DNA from: Armatimonas rosea
Lineage (GTDB): Bacteria > Armatimonadota > Armatimonadia > Armatimonadales > Armatimonadaceae
Direction: 5' to 3'
Length of the DNA stretch: 64,000 nt
NCBI RefSeq assembly: GCF_014202505.1
Contig: NZ_JACHGW010000002.1
Location: forward strand, 806,001-870,000
The position numbers and the translations under genes were made by a program. The notes beneath the pieces were generated by a model. The model was not told the origin of the DNA. It saw only the letters and a program-made list of their open reading frames with translations, and ran no database searches. The number at the start of each line of letters is the position of its first letter. The first letter of the stretch is position 1. Positions 24,155 through 32,921 of this stretch are shown in pieces.

Positions 24155-27100
24155 ATGAAACGAGAGCTAGCGGGATTGCTCGCCTTGACAGGGCTTGTCA
24201 CAGCGGCGGCACTGGCGCAGTCCAAACCCAAGAGCGCGGCACCGGACTTCAACCGCGAGGTGCGGCCCATCCTTGCCAACTACTGCCTGAAGTGCCACGG
24301 CCCCGACGACAAGCACCGTGAGGCGGGGCTACGGCTGGATCAGTCACCGGGAGCGGCGAAGCTCAAAGAGGTGCTGGCGCGCATCAGCAAGCCCGCGGGC
24401 GATGCGCTCCAGATGCCGCCTTCCCACACCAACAAGCCGCTCTCCGCCGCGCAAAAGAGCATCCTCCAGCGCTGGGTGGCCAGCGGTGCCAAGTACGAGA
24501 AGCACTGGGCGTTTGTTTCCCCCCTCACCCCCGCCCGGCGGGGGGACACGATCGATTCGCTGGTCTCGGCGCGCCTCAAGCCGCGGGGGCTGGCGCTCCA
24601 GCCGGAGGCCGACCGCTACACGCTGATCCGGCGCGTGAGCCTGGACTTGACCGGTCTGCCACCGACCCTCGACGAGACCGAGGCCTTTGTTAAAGACACG
24701 CGCCCCGATGCCTATGAAAAACTCGTGGACCGGCTGCTGGCAAGCCCGCACTACGGGGAGCGCTGGGCGCGCAAGTGGCTCGATCTGGCACGCTACGCCG
24801 ACACCAATGGCTACGAAAAAGACAAGCCGCGGACAATCTGGCCGTGGCGGGACTGGGTGATCAAGGCCCTCAACAACGATATGCCCTTCGATCAGTTCAC
24901 GATCAAGCAGCTCGCGGGGGATTTATTGCCCGGTGCGACCCTCGATGACAAGATCGCCACAGGGTTCCACCGCAACACGATGCTCAACGAAGAGGGGGGG
25001 ATCGACCCGCTGGAGTTTCGCTACTACGCCATGGTGGACCGCATGGCCACGACCGGGGCGACCTGGCTGGGGCTGACGATCCAGTGCGCGCAGTGCCACA
25101 CCCACAAGTACGACCCGATCACCCACAAAGAGTACTACCAGCTCATGGCGTTCTTAGACAACACCGAGGAGCCCGAGCTGGATGTGGTGACACCCGAGCT
25201 GGCCAAGAAGCGCACCGAGGTCGAGAAGACGATCGCGGAGCGGGAGGCGACCCTGGCGGAGAGCTGGCCGCTGGCGCTGCCCCTGCGCTGGAGCACGCCG
25301 GCTGTTGGCGAGGTCAAGGTGGCATCGGGGGCCAAGCCCGAGGTGCGCCCCGATGGCGCGGTCTTTGTCTCGGGGACGAACCCCGACAAAGACACCTACA
25401 CGCTGACTCTCGCCGGTGGTGCCGAGCCCGTCTCGGCGCTTCGCCTGGAGGCCCTCACCGACCCGGCGCTGGGGGGGATGGGGCCGGGACGCACGGCGCA
25501 CGGGAACTTTGTGCTCACCGAGCTCGAGGTCAAGGCCGACGGCAAGCCGGTGAAGCTCGTACGCGGCGAGCACGACTTCGCACAAGACGGCTTCTCGGCG
25601 CAGGCGGCGCTCGATGGCAAGCCCAACACGGGCTGGGCGATTGCGGGCACGGGCAACTGGAACGTGAACCGCACGGCGACCTTCTCTCTCGCCAAGCCGA
25701 CTGCGGCGAAGACATGGACCGTCACCCTGCGGCAAGACTACGGCGGTCAGCACACCCTAGGGAAGTTCCGCCTGAGCCTTGCTACCCCCCAGCCCGACTC
25801 CGACCCACGCCCCGTGGAGACGCGCCGTAAAGAGGCCTTTGAGCGCGCCTTTGCCACCTGGAAAGCCACCCAGCAGGCCGGCGCGGTGCGCTGGGAGGTG
25901 GTCAAGCCGGTCAAGGCGAGCTCCAACCTGCCTCTGCTCACCATTCAGCCCGATGGCATTGTCTACGTGAGCGGCGATGGCACCAAGCGCGATGTCTACG
26001 ACATCCAGCTGGCCAGCCTGCCCAAGGGAGTTACGGGGGTGCGCCTCGAAGCCCTCCCCGATGACCGCCTACCCAGCCACGGCCCCGGGCGGGTCGCCTA
26101 CGAAGGGCCGCACGGCGATTTTCACCTGAGCACTCTTACTCCGAGCGCGGGGAAGCTGGTCAAGGGAGTCTCCAATGTCGGCAATGCGCAGAACGCACTC
26201 GACACCAACCCCCAGACCGGCTGGAATATCAACGGCTCCCAAGGTAAGCCTAGTGTCGCGGTCTTTAGCTTTGAGAAGCCGCTGGAGACCGACACGCTCG
26301 CGCTGACGATGGTCTTTGAGCAGTACTACGCTGCCGGCCTGGGCAAGTTCCGCCTCTCGGTGACAACGGACAGCCCCCCTGCCCCAAAAAATGGCGGAGG
26401 CGGCGGATTTCTCGCGCTCCTGCCCGCACTGGAAGACGCGCTGGCACGCAACGACGATGCGGCGCTCCGCACGCAGTTTGTCCGTGTCGCTCCCGAGCTT
26501 GCCAGCGCCCGCACGGAGCTGGAGAGCCTGCGCCGCTCGCTGCCGCAGCCCCCGACCACGCTTGTCTTTATCGAGCGCCCGAAAGAGAACCCCCGCGCGA
26601 CGTTTATCCACAATCGCGGTGAGTTCCTCCAGCCCACCGAGAAGGTAAGCGCCGCAGTCCCCGCCCTCTTTAGCCCCTTGCCTTTAGGTGAGGGGTTGGG
26701 GAGAGGTGGTCGCCTGGCCTTTGCCCGCTGGCTGGTCTCACCGGAGAACCCGCTGACCGCGCGGGTGATTGTCAACCGGGCGTGGGCGGCCTTCTTTGGC
26801 AAGGGGATCGTCAAGACCACCGAGGACTTTGGCTACCAGGGGACACCACCCACCCACCCCGAGCTGCTGGACAACCTCGCGGTGGAGTTTATGCGCAGTG
26901 GCTGGAGCCAGAAGACACTCCACAAGCGCATCGTGATGAGCCAGACCTATCGGCAGTCGTCGAAGGTGACACCCCAGTCCCTGGCAAAGGACCCGGAGAA
27001 CCTCTGGCTCTCGCGCGGGCCACGGGTGCGCCTGGACGCGGAGCTCGTGCGCGACTCCGCGCTCACCGCCTGCGGCCTGCTCTCGCCCAAGCTCGGGGGG

Positions 27101-27625
27101 GCCAGTGTCTTCCCGCCCCAGCCGCCCAGTGTCACCACCGAGGGAGCCTACGGCGCGCTCGCCTGGAATGTCAGCACGGGGGAGGACCGCTACCGGCGGG
27201 GGCTCTACACCTTCGCCAAGCGCACCGCGCCCTATGCGATGTTCCAGACCTTCGATGGCCCCAGCGGCGAGGCCTGTGTCGCCCGCCGCGACATCAGCAA
27301 CACACCGCTCCAGGCCCTCACCCTCCTCAACGACACGGTCTTTATGGAGGCCGCACAGGCACTGGGCAAGCACATGGCAAGCGAGCCCGGCCTGCTCGAA
27401 ACCCGTGTCGCCCGGCTGTTTCGCCGCGTCGTCACCCGCCCGCCCAGCTGGGACGAGCTCACGGCCCTGACGGCGTTTTATGAGAAGCAAGAGAGGCGCT
27501 TTGCCAGTGGCGAGCTCAGCGCCAAGGCGCTCTGTGGCACCGACACAGCAACGCCCGAGCAGGCCGCGTGGACGGCGCTGGCTCGGGCGGTACTGAACCT
27601 CGATGAGGCGATTGTCAAGCGCTAG
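24155..27625 (+). CDS. PSD1-type cytochrome / DUF1549-DUF1553 protein
   Basis: 1156 aa. Signal peptide, then a planctomycete-type cytochrome c domain (PSCyt1) with NYCLKCHGPDDKHREAGLRLD near residue 50. DUF1549 follows (YTLIRRVSLDLTGLPPTLDE ... ARYADTNGYEKDKPRTIWPWRDWV; CAQCHTHKYDPI holds a second CxxCH). Two discoidin-like inserts (KANTGWAI and NPQTGWNI regions) occupy about residues 400-770, and the C-terminus is DUF1553 (NRAWAAFFGKGIVKTTEDFG, SRGPRVRLDAELVRDSAL, NTPLQALTLLND). The family is tied to polysaccharide use in planctomycetes and relatives, normally paired with a DUF1501 protein, which is found at 28452. The start fits the signal peptide. The stop overlaps the next gene's stop by 4 bp (CTAG). 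Confidence 0.93.
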   Translation: MKRELAGLLALTGLVTAAALAQSKPKSAAPDFNREVRPILANYCLKCHGPDDKHREAGLRLDQSPGAAKLKEVLARISKPAGDALQMPPSHTNKPLSAAQKSILQRWVASGAKYEKHWAFVSPLTPARRGDTIDSLVSARLKPRGLALQPEADRYTLIRRVSLDLTGLPPTLDETEAFVKDTRPDAYEKLVDRLLASPHYGERWARKWLDLARYADTNGYEKDKPRTIWPWRDWVIKALNNDMPFDQFTIKQLAGDLLPGATLDDKIATGFHRNTMLNEEGGIDPLEFRYYAMVDRMATTGATWLGLTIQCAQCHTHKYDPITHKEYYQLMAFLDNTEEPELDVVTPELAKKRTEVEKTIAEREATLAESWPLALPLRWSTPAVGEVKVASGAKPEVRPDGAVFVSGTNPDKDTYTLTLAGGAEPVSALRLEALTDPALGGMGPGRTAHGNFVLTELEVKADGKPVKLVRGEHDFAQDGFSAQAALDGKPNTGWAIAGTGNWNVNRTATFSLAKPTAAKTWTVTLRQDYGGQHTLGKFRLSLATPQPDSDPRPVETRRKEAFERAFATWKATQQAGAVRWEVVKPVKASSNLPLLTIQPDGIVYVSGDGTKRDVYDIQLASLPKGVTGVRLEALPDDRLPSHGPGRVAYEGPHGDFHLSTLTPSAGKLVKGVSNVGNAQNALDTNPQTGWNINGSQGKPSVAVFSFEKPLETDTLALTMVFEQYYAAGLGKFRLSVTTDSPPAPKNGGGGGFLALLPALEDALARNDDAALRTQFVRVAPELASARTELESLRRSLPQPPTTLVFIERPKENPRATFIHNRGEFLQPTEKVSAAVPALFSPLPLGEGLGRGGRLAFARWLVSPENPLTARVIVNRAWAAFFGKGIVKTTEDFGYQGTPPTHPELLDNLAVEFMRSGWSQKTLHKRIVMSQTYRQSSKVTPQSLAKDPENLWLSRGPRVRLDAELVRDSALTACGLLSPKLGGASVFPPQPPSVTTEGAYGALAWNVSTGEDRYRRGLYTFAKRTAPYAMFQTFDGPSGEACVARRDISNTPLQALTLLNDTVFMEAAQALGKHMASEPGLLETRVARLFRRVVTRPPSWDELTALTAFYEKQERRFASGELSAKALCGTDTATPEQAAWTALARAVLNLDEAIVKR

Positions 27626-28296
27626 CTGGCACGGCGGCGGCGGGCGATAAGCACGCCCGGCATAATGCCCAGACCCAGGAGCGCAAGCGTCCCCGGCTCG
27701 GGAGCGGAGCTCCCCGCGGCAAGCGTAAACGTTATATCGTCCACGCCCACCCAGTCGTTGAAGTCGCCGGGGGTGATGATCACCTTGGTCGCGTTCGTCA
27801 GGCCCGCGAGGCTGAGGCGCTGGGTACCGGTTAAGGAGGCCGCGATCAAGCCAATCTGGGTATTGCTGGCATTGTAGGCGAAGATACGGGTGGATGCGGG
27901 TGTGGAGATACCCGTAAACGTCGCGCTAAACGACGTGATCGGGGTCGCAAAGCTGATCGTGAAGACCGGATCACCATTCTCACCTAACCAGCCGTTGAAG
28001 CTACGCAGGAGGTTGCCAGAGGGGGGAGTAAAGCCGTTGGCGGCACCAAATCCCCCAATATCTGTTCCTGTGGCGGAGACTGCGGTCAGGTCGGTGTTGG
28101 TTGCCCAGGCACCGTTCGGCCCAAGTGCGGTGGGGAGCCCGCCTGCGCTAAAAGTCGCACCCGTGGTAGCGGTGAACTGGTTGCTTACGATTGTTCCGAT
28201 CGCGAGGGAATCGAAGTTGATGGTGTGAGTCTGAGCAAGGGCGGCACCCGAGAGGGTGAGGGAGAGAGCGAGAGTGCTAACAAGACGAGAGCGCAT
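27622..28296 (-). CDS. PEP-CTERM exported protein
   Basis: 224 aa. Signal peptide MRSRLVSTLALSLTLSGAALA, a beta-sandwich core (INFDSLAIGTIVSNQF ... VGVDDITFTLA) of the kind found in many secreted PEP-CTERM proteins, and the tail PEPGTLALLGLGIMPGVLIARRRRAS. Likely processed by an exosortase not encoded here. It lies on the opposite strand between the PSD1 and DUF1501 genes, which normally sit side by side; its stop codon shares CTAG with the PSD1 gene. Confidence 0.88.
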   Translation of the reverse strand: MRSRLVSTLALSLTLSGAALAQTHTINFDSLAIGTIVSNQFTATTGATFSAGGLPTALGPNGAWATNTDLTAVSATGTDIGGFGAANGFTPPSGNLLRSFNGWLGENGDPVFTISFATPITSFSATFTGISTPASTRIFAYNASNTQIGLIAASLTGTQRLSLAGLTNATKVIITPGDFNDWVGVDDITFTLAAGSSAPEPGTLALLGLGIMPGVLIARRRRAS

Positions 28297-28451
28297 GGTT
28301 CAGATTCCTATCCTAAGTTTGCCTGTGTAGAGGTACGGATGCAGACAAGATGGATCATCATACCCAGTAAATATAATGTGTATGGACTATAGCAGAAAAT
28401 ATATTTTTTTGGGGTAGGCATGGTGTTATCATAGTGCTAGGATTTTAAACG
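28297..28451. promoter_or_regulatory. AT-rich divergent promoter region
   Basis: 155 bp between the second PEP-CTERM gene and the DUF1501 gene. The plus-strand side carries TAGGAT at 28438-28443, 8 nt before ATG 28452, so the DUF1501 mRNA would have almost no leader. The rest (e.g. AAATATATTTTTTTG) is AT-rich and probably holds the opposing promoter. Confidence 0.45.
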
Positions 28452-29840
28452 ATGAACGAACGGAATCTACGTATCACGCGGCGGCACTTCTTCGAGGAGT
28501 GCGGGGTGGGGGTGGGCAAGCTCGCGCTGGCGGGGCTGCTGACGAGCGAGTTACCCCGCTCGGCGGGGGCTAGGGAGCTGGCTCGCCCAAAGGCTAAGCA
28601 CGTCATTCACTTGTTCATGGCGGGCGCTCCCTCACAGCTCGATCTTTTTGACTACAAGCCCGCGCTCGTCAAGCTGGAAGGCCAGCCCCTGCCACCGTCG
28701 GTGTACAAAGACCAGCGCTATGCCTTTATCCGCGCCGATGCCGCCGTGCTGGGGCCGCGCTTTAAGTTTGAGAAACACGGGCAGTGTGGCATGGAGCTCT
28801 CGGAGCTACTGCCGCACCTGGGGAGTGTTGCCGATGATATTTGTCTGGTAAAGAGTGTCAGCACCGATCAGTTCAACCACGCCCCTGCGCAGATCTTCTG
28901 GAACACTGGAAACGGCCAGCCGGGGCGACCGGCGATGGGCTCGTGGGTGGTCTATGGCCTGGGGGCGGGGGCGAAGAACCTCCCGGACTTTGTGGTGATG
29001 AGCACGGGAGCGGGTATCTCCGGCGGGGCAGCCAACTGGTCGAGCGGGTTCCTGCCGACCAAGTACGCGGGGGTGCGCCTGCGCAACTCGGGCGATCCTA
29101 TTCTCGATGTGAGCAGCCCGGCGGGCGTGGATGCACGGCTCCAGCGCGAGACCCTGGACCTTCTGGGGAATCTGAACCGCCGCGACTCCGACCCCGAGAT
29201 CGCATCGCGGATCGCCAGCTACGAGCTTGCCTTTCAGCTACAGACCTCCGCGCCCGACCTGATGGACCTGAAATCCGAGAGCAAGGAGACCCTGGCGCTG
29301 TACGGCTGCGACCCGGACAAGCCCAGCTTTGCACGCTCCTGCCTGCTGGCACGGCGCATGATCGAGCGGGGCGTGCGCTTTGTCAATATCTACCACGAGG
29401 GCTGGGACGCCCACTCCGATGTGGCAGGGACGAGCCGCAATAAGTGCCGCGAGACCGACCAGGCATCGGCGGCGCTGGTCAAAGACCTCAAGCAGCGCGG
29501 CCTGCTCGACGAGACCCTGGTAGTCTGGGGTGGGGAGTTTGGGCGGACGCCCATGGTGGAGAACAACCCCGCACTGGGCCGCTCCCTGGGCCGCGACCAC
29601 CACCCACAAGCCTACACCATGTGGCTCGCAGGCGGCGGAATCAAGGGCGGGTTAACCCATGGCGCAACCGATGAGCTCGGCTTCCATGTGGCCCAGAACA
29701 AGGTCCATGTCCATGACCTCCAGGCCACGATCTTACACTGCCTGGGCCTCGATCACGAGAAGCTCACCTACCGCTACGCCGGCCGGGACTTCCGCCTCAC
29801 GGATGTCCACGGCCAGGTAGTTAAGGAGATTCTGAGCTAG
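28452..29840 (+). CDS. DUF1501 sulfatase-fold protein, twin-arginine-type export
   Basis: 462 aa. N-terminus ITRRHFFEECGVGVGKLALAGLL looks like a Tat signal with the twin Arg. DUF1501 core motifs: KHVIHLFMAGAPSQLDLFDYKP, KFEKHGQCGMELSELLPHLG, SVSTDQFNHAPAQIFWNTG, VVWGGEFGRTPMVENN and GRDHHPQAYTMWLAGGGIKGG, all typical of the alkaline-phosphatase/sulfatase-like fold. In planctomycetes and relatives these proteins pair with PSD1 proteins and are thought to act in extracellular polymer breakdown; the activity is not proven. Here the PSD1 gene is just upstream but separated by a PEP-CTERM gene on the other strand. Its stop overlaps the convergent NTF2-like gene by CTAG. Confidence 0.93.
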   Translation: MNERNLRITRRHFFEECGVGVGKLALAGLLTSELPRSAGARELARPKAKHVIHLFMAGAPSQLDLFDYKPALVKLEGQPLPPSVYKDQRYAFIRADAAVLGPRFKFEKHGQCGMELSELLPHLGSVADDICLVKSVSTDQFNHAPAQIFWNTGNGQPGRPAMGSWVVYGLGAGAKNLPDFVVMSTGAGISGGAANWSSGFLPTKYAGVRLRNSGDPILDVSSPAGVDARLQRETLDLLGNLNRRDSDPEIASRIASYELAFQLQTSAPDLMDLKSESKETLALYGCDPDKPSFARSCLLARRMIERGVRFVNIYHEGWDAHSDVAGTSRNKCRETDQASAALVKDLKQRGLLDETLVVWGGEFGRTPMVENNPALGRSLGRDHHPQAYTMWLAGGGIKGGLTHGATDELGFHVAQNKVHVHDLQATILHCLGLDHEKLTYRYAGRDFRLTDVHGQVVKEILS

Positions 29841-30298
29841 TTACCCGGCTTGTTGCTCTTGATCTTGCTGGTCAGGAGCTTGTTCTGGGTGCGGAGCCAC
29901 TGGCCGCCTTTCTTAATCCAGGTGTCCTCACTGGTCGCCTCGGACTCCTGGGTGCCCTTGCCCACGACAACAACCGCATCTTGGGTGGTGACGGTCGCGC
30001 TATCGCCCTTGACCACGCACTTGGTGATCTTGGTGGTGATGGTGTAGGACTTGATACTGGCAAAGACCTGGGTGAGCTGCGGCTTGATCTGCGCGGTCGT
30101 GCGCTTGTCTCCCTTGAGGCCAATGGCGACAAACTCGGGGGCATTGATCGCCACCGAGCCGTCCACATCTTTCTTGGCCGCGGCGGCAGAGCGCTTATCG
30201 TACTGGGCCTGGATCGCCTTCTGGGCATCGTCGGCGCGTGCGGAAGGGACGAGAGCCGCGAGGGCGGCAAGGACGAGAATTCCGTTTTTCATACTCAT
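29837..30298 (-). CDS. Exported NTF2-like protein
   Basis: 153 aa. Starts MSMKNG; either ATG is possible, the first lying directly after the upstream stop (TAAATG). Signal peptide to SARA. The rest fits a SnoaL/DUF4440 NTF2-like fold: one helix pair, then a curved sheet (FVAIGLKGDKRTTAQIK, YTITTKITKCVVKGDSATVTTQDAVVVVG, DTWIKKGGQWLRTQNKLL). These small cone-shaped proteins bind or isomerise small ligands, or have no catalytic role. It is the second gene of a pair with another exported NTF2-like protein. Confidence 0.82.
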   Translation of the reverse strand: MSMKNGILVLAALAALVPSARADDAQKAIQAQYDKRSAAAAKKDVDGSVAINAPEFVAIGLKGDKRTTAQIKPQLTQVFASIKSYTITTKITKCVVKGDSATVTTQDAVVVVGKGTQESEATSEDTWIKKGGQWLRTQNKLLTSKIKSNKPGN

Positions 30299-31321
30299 TT
30301 ATTGGTTTCCTGAGATCTTTTTTGCACTTTTGGGAGTTTTTTCTTTCTGGACATAGTCGACGCGCTCGCCATTCTCAAAGCCCTCGACCGTGAAGCTCTC
30401 CCAGCGGCGTAGGCACCACAGGCCCGGTGCCTTGGTCCAGGTGAGCACCAGGCTCGCGATTGTCAGGTGGTCCTCCGCGGGCTCGTCGGGGAGTTTGAGG
30501 GTGAAGCGCAGGGACTGCTCCACCTCCAGGACCAGCTCACCGCTCTCCTGAAGCTCCGCGCCGGTGAGGTAGTAGCGTACCTGCTCATTGGAGACATACT
30601 CGTGCCCCTGGCTCATCTTCTCCAGATAGGTCTGGCGCGACTCCGGGTCTTTTCCCAGGCGAATAAAGGCAAACTCGGGCGCGAGGTGGTCCTGAAAGAG
30701 GCGGAAGTCCTTGCGCTCCTCGGCGGCGGCGAGCTCCTCCAGAGTCGGGAAGAGCCGCTTAACAATTTCCTGCGCAGCGGGAGCCTTGACACGCCTCTCC
30801 AGCTCACTCAGGCCGGGAGGGGCCAGGAGGCGCGGCTTCTCGGTGAGGCTCTCCTCGATCACCCGCGCTCGGGCGAGACGCCAGCCCTTGCTGTCTTGCA
30901 CAAAGCGGTAGCGGCAGCGGCGGTAGCCCACCCCCGTGATCTCTAGCCACTCATGCGCGATCGTGACGAGCCGGAGGGTCTCGTAGGTCTCGACCAGCGC
31001 GGCACCGCTCTCGAGCTTGAGACTATCGAGCTGGGTCTTCTGCTCCGCGGTCTTGGCCGCGCTTAATTGCTTCTGGAGCGCGGCCTTGAGGGTCTCGGTG
31101 GGGACGACATCCTGAAGCGTGTCGGTGTGGACATAGTCAGGCGTGCAGACCGCCAGGTAGGCTGTGGTATCGCGCGCGCCAAACGCCCGGTCCCGCTCGG
31201 CGAGCACGGCCAGGATCGCGGTGCGCGCCGCCGTACTCGCGGACGAGGGCGGCGGCGCGGGCTTTTTCTGTGCCCAGGCACTGCTACTGAGAAACAACAA
31301 GAGAATCGCAAGACGCCACAT
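30299..31321 (-). CDS. Exported protein with two NTF2-like domains
   Basis: 340 aa from ATG 31321, with a signal peptide ending SSSAWAQ. The frame remains open upstream inside the xylulokinase gene, but that is a shadow frame. Domain 1 (about 30-170) shows AILAVLAERDRAFGARDTTAYLAVCTPDYVHTD and WRLARARVIEES. Domain 2 (about 190-325) shows LEELAAAEERKDFRLFQDHLAPEFAFI and CLRRWESFTVEGFENGERV. Both fit the SnoaL/DUF4440 pattern. It is followed directly by the single-domain protein and probably arose by duplication within the pair. Role unknown. Confidence 0.78.
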   Translation of the reverse strand: MWRLAILLLFLSSSAWAQKKPAPPPSSASTAARTAILAVLAERDRAFGARDTTAYLAVCTPDYVHTDTLQDVVPTETLKAALQKQLSAAKTAEQKTQLDSLKLESGAALVETYETLRLVTIAHEWLEITGVGYRRCRYRFVQDSKGWRLARARVIEESLTEKPRLLAPPGLSELERRVKAPAAQEIVKRLFPTLEELAAAEERKDFRLFQDHLAPEFAFIRLGKDPESRQTYLEKMSQGHEYVSNEQVRYYLTGAELQESGELVLEVEQSLRFTLKLPDEPAEDHLTIASLVLTWTKAPGLWCLRRWESFTVEGFENGERVDYVQKEKTPKSAKKISGNQ

Positions 31322-31344
31322 GGGCAAGGCTCCTACAGAGAGAG

Positions 31345-32838
31345 TTAGAGAGGCAGGCGAGCGACCTGCGCAAACGATTCCTGCAGCGCCGGGTAGAGGG
31401 CGCGGTAGGTGGGATAGTAGCGGTTGTAGACCGCCGACTGGGTGGCATCGGGCTCGGCGCCGGGGCGCGTGGAGACAGTCGCGGCGCAGGCCTCGGGGAC
31501 ACTGGCGTAGGCACCGGTTCCCACCGCCGCCAGGAGCGCCGCCCCAAGGGCCGGGCCTTCGTCGATGGTGAGCAGCACGTGCTTCTTCTCGATCACATCG
31601 GCCATGAGCTGGAGCCAGAACGGGGATTTGGCCCCCCCGCCCGATGCCCGAATCTCGCTGACGGGGACTCCCATCTCGGCAAAGAGGGTGAAGAGGTCCT
31701 TGAAGGCATAGCTCACCCCTTCGAGCACCGCGCCCTTGGTCGAGCGCAGGGTTGCGCCAAAGAAGACCCCACGGGCATCGGGGTCGAAGTAGGGGTTGCG
31801 CTCGCCCGCGAGGTAGGGAAGGTAGAGCAGGCCCTCGCAGCCCGCCGGGGCGGTCGCCGCGCCTGCGGTGATGTCGTTGTAGCTCGTGCCGGCGGCAAAC
31901 GTATCGCGGTACCAGCGGAGCGAGCCGCCCGCCGAGATCACGCAGCCCATCTGCCCCCAGGTGCCCGGAACGGCGTGGCAGAAGGTCTGGACTCGCATCT
32001 GTGGGTCGATTGCGGCGGTATCGGAGTGGGCAAAGACCACACCACTGGTGCCTAGCGACGAGACCACTTGCCCGGTGCTGACCACGCCGCAGCCCACTGC
32101 GCCCGCTGCCTGATCGCCGCCGCCCCCGACCACGGGCGTACCTGCCTTGAGACCGGTCAGTGCCGCTGCCTCCGCCGAGATCACCCCGGTCTGCTCCGGC
32201 GACTCGACCACGCGGGGAAGCCACTCACTGGGAATCCCGAGCTTTGCCAGTGCCTCTTTCGACCAGGTGCGCTTTCGGACATCAAAAAGCGAGGTCCCCG
32301 ATGCATCACTGACCTCGGCAGCGAGCTCGCCCGTGAGCTTGAAGCGGATGTAGTCCTTGGGCAGGAGCACTTGGGCCACTTTCTCGTAGACCGCGGGCTC
32401 GTTCTTGCGCAGCCAGACAATCTTGGGCGCGGTGAAGCTGGTAAAGACCGGCTGGCCCAGGATCTCAAAGCAGCCTTCTGCGCCGCCCAGTGCCTCGGTG
32501 ATCTCGGCACACTCCGCGCCGGTGCGGGAGTCGCACCAGAGCAGGGCGGGCCGCAGGACCTTCAGGCTCTTGTCCAAGAACACCGAGCCGTGCATCTGCC
32601 CGGTCAGCCCGACCCCGGCGACCTCCGCGCCGCTCTTTCCCGCCTTGGCGAGCACGCCCTGAATGGCCTTGACCGCCGCCTCCCACCAGTCCGTGTCCGG
32701 GTGCTGCTCCGCCCACTGCGGGCGCGGGGTGGAGAGCCCGTACTCCTGCAAGTCCGAGGCGAGGAGCCTCCCGCTTTCGTCGATCAAGACGGCCTTCGTG
32801 CCGCTGGTGCCAGTGTCGAGTCCAAGATAGAGAGCCAT
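31345..32838 (-). CDS. xylB: Xylulokinase
   Basis: 497 aa, full length for XylB. FGGY carbohydrate kinase that phosphorylates D-xylulose with ATP, sending xylose into the pentose phosphate pathway. Visible: N-terminal phosphate loop LGLDTGTSGTKAVLID, the XylB-typical GLTGQMHGSVFLD, LWCDSRTGAE, LLPKDYIRFKLTGE, DASGTSLFDVRKRTW, the metal/nucleotide site GGGGDQAAGAVGCGV and ASGGGAKSPFWLQLMADV. The GQMHG sequence separates it well from glycerol kinase. It fits with the xylan cluster 5 kb downstream and is divergent from uxaA. Confidence 0.95.
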   Translation of the reverse strand: MALYLGLDTGTSGTKAVLIDESGRLLASDLQEYGLSTPRPQWAEQHPDTDWWEAAVKAIQGVLAKAGKSGAEVAGVGLTGQMHGSVFLDKSLKVLRPALLWCDSRTGAECAEITEALGGAEGCFEILGQPVFTSFTAPKIVWLRKNEPAVYEKVAQVLLPKDYIRFKLTGELAAEVSDASGTSLFDVRKRTWSKEALAKLGIPSEWLPRVVESPEQTGVISAEAAALTGLKAGTPVVGGGGDQAAGAVGCGVVSTGQVVSSLGTSGVVFAHSDTAAIDPQMRVQTFCHAVPGTWGQMGCVISAGGSLRWYRDTFAAGTSYNDITAGAATAPAGCEGLLYLPYLAGERNPYFDPDARGVFFGATLRSTKGAVLEGVSYAFKDLFTLFAEMGVPVSEIRASGGGAKSPFWLQLMADVIEKKHVLLTIDEGPALGAALLAAVGTGAYASVPEACAATVSTRPGAEPDATQSAVYNRYYPTYRALYPALQESFAQVARLPL

Positions 32839-32921
32839 AGTTGAAATTTCTTTTCTTCAGAATGTTACCAAATTCCTTCTCAGGAAGGAGCAAGCCAGGT
32901 GTCCGGCGAACCTGAGAGCCT

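Noticed and set aside
31345-32224. Upstream extension of the double NTF2-like protein
   Set aside because: It reads through the xylulokinase gene in another frame; a signal peptide with ATG at 31321 marks the real start.
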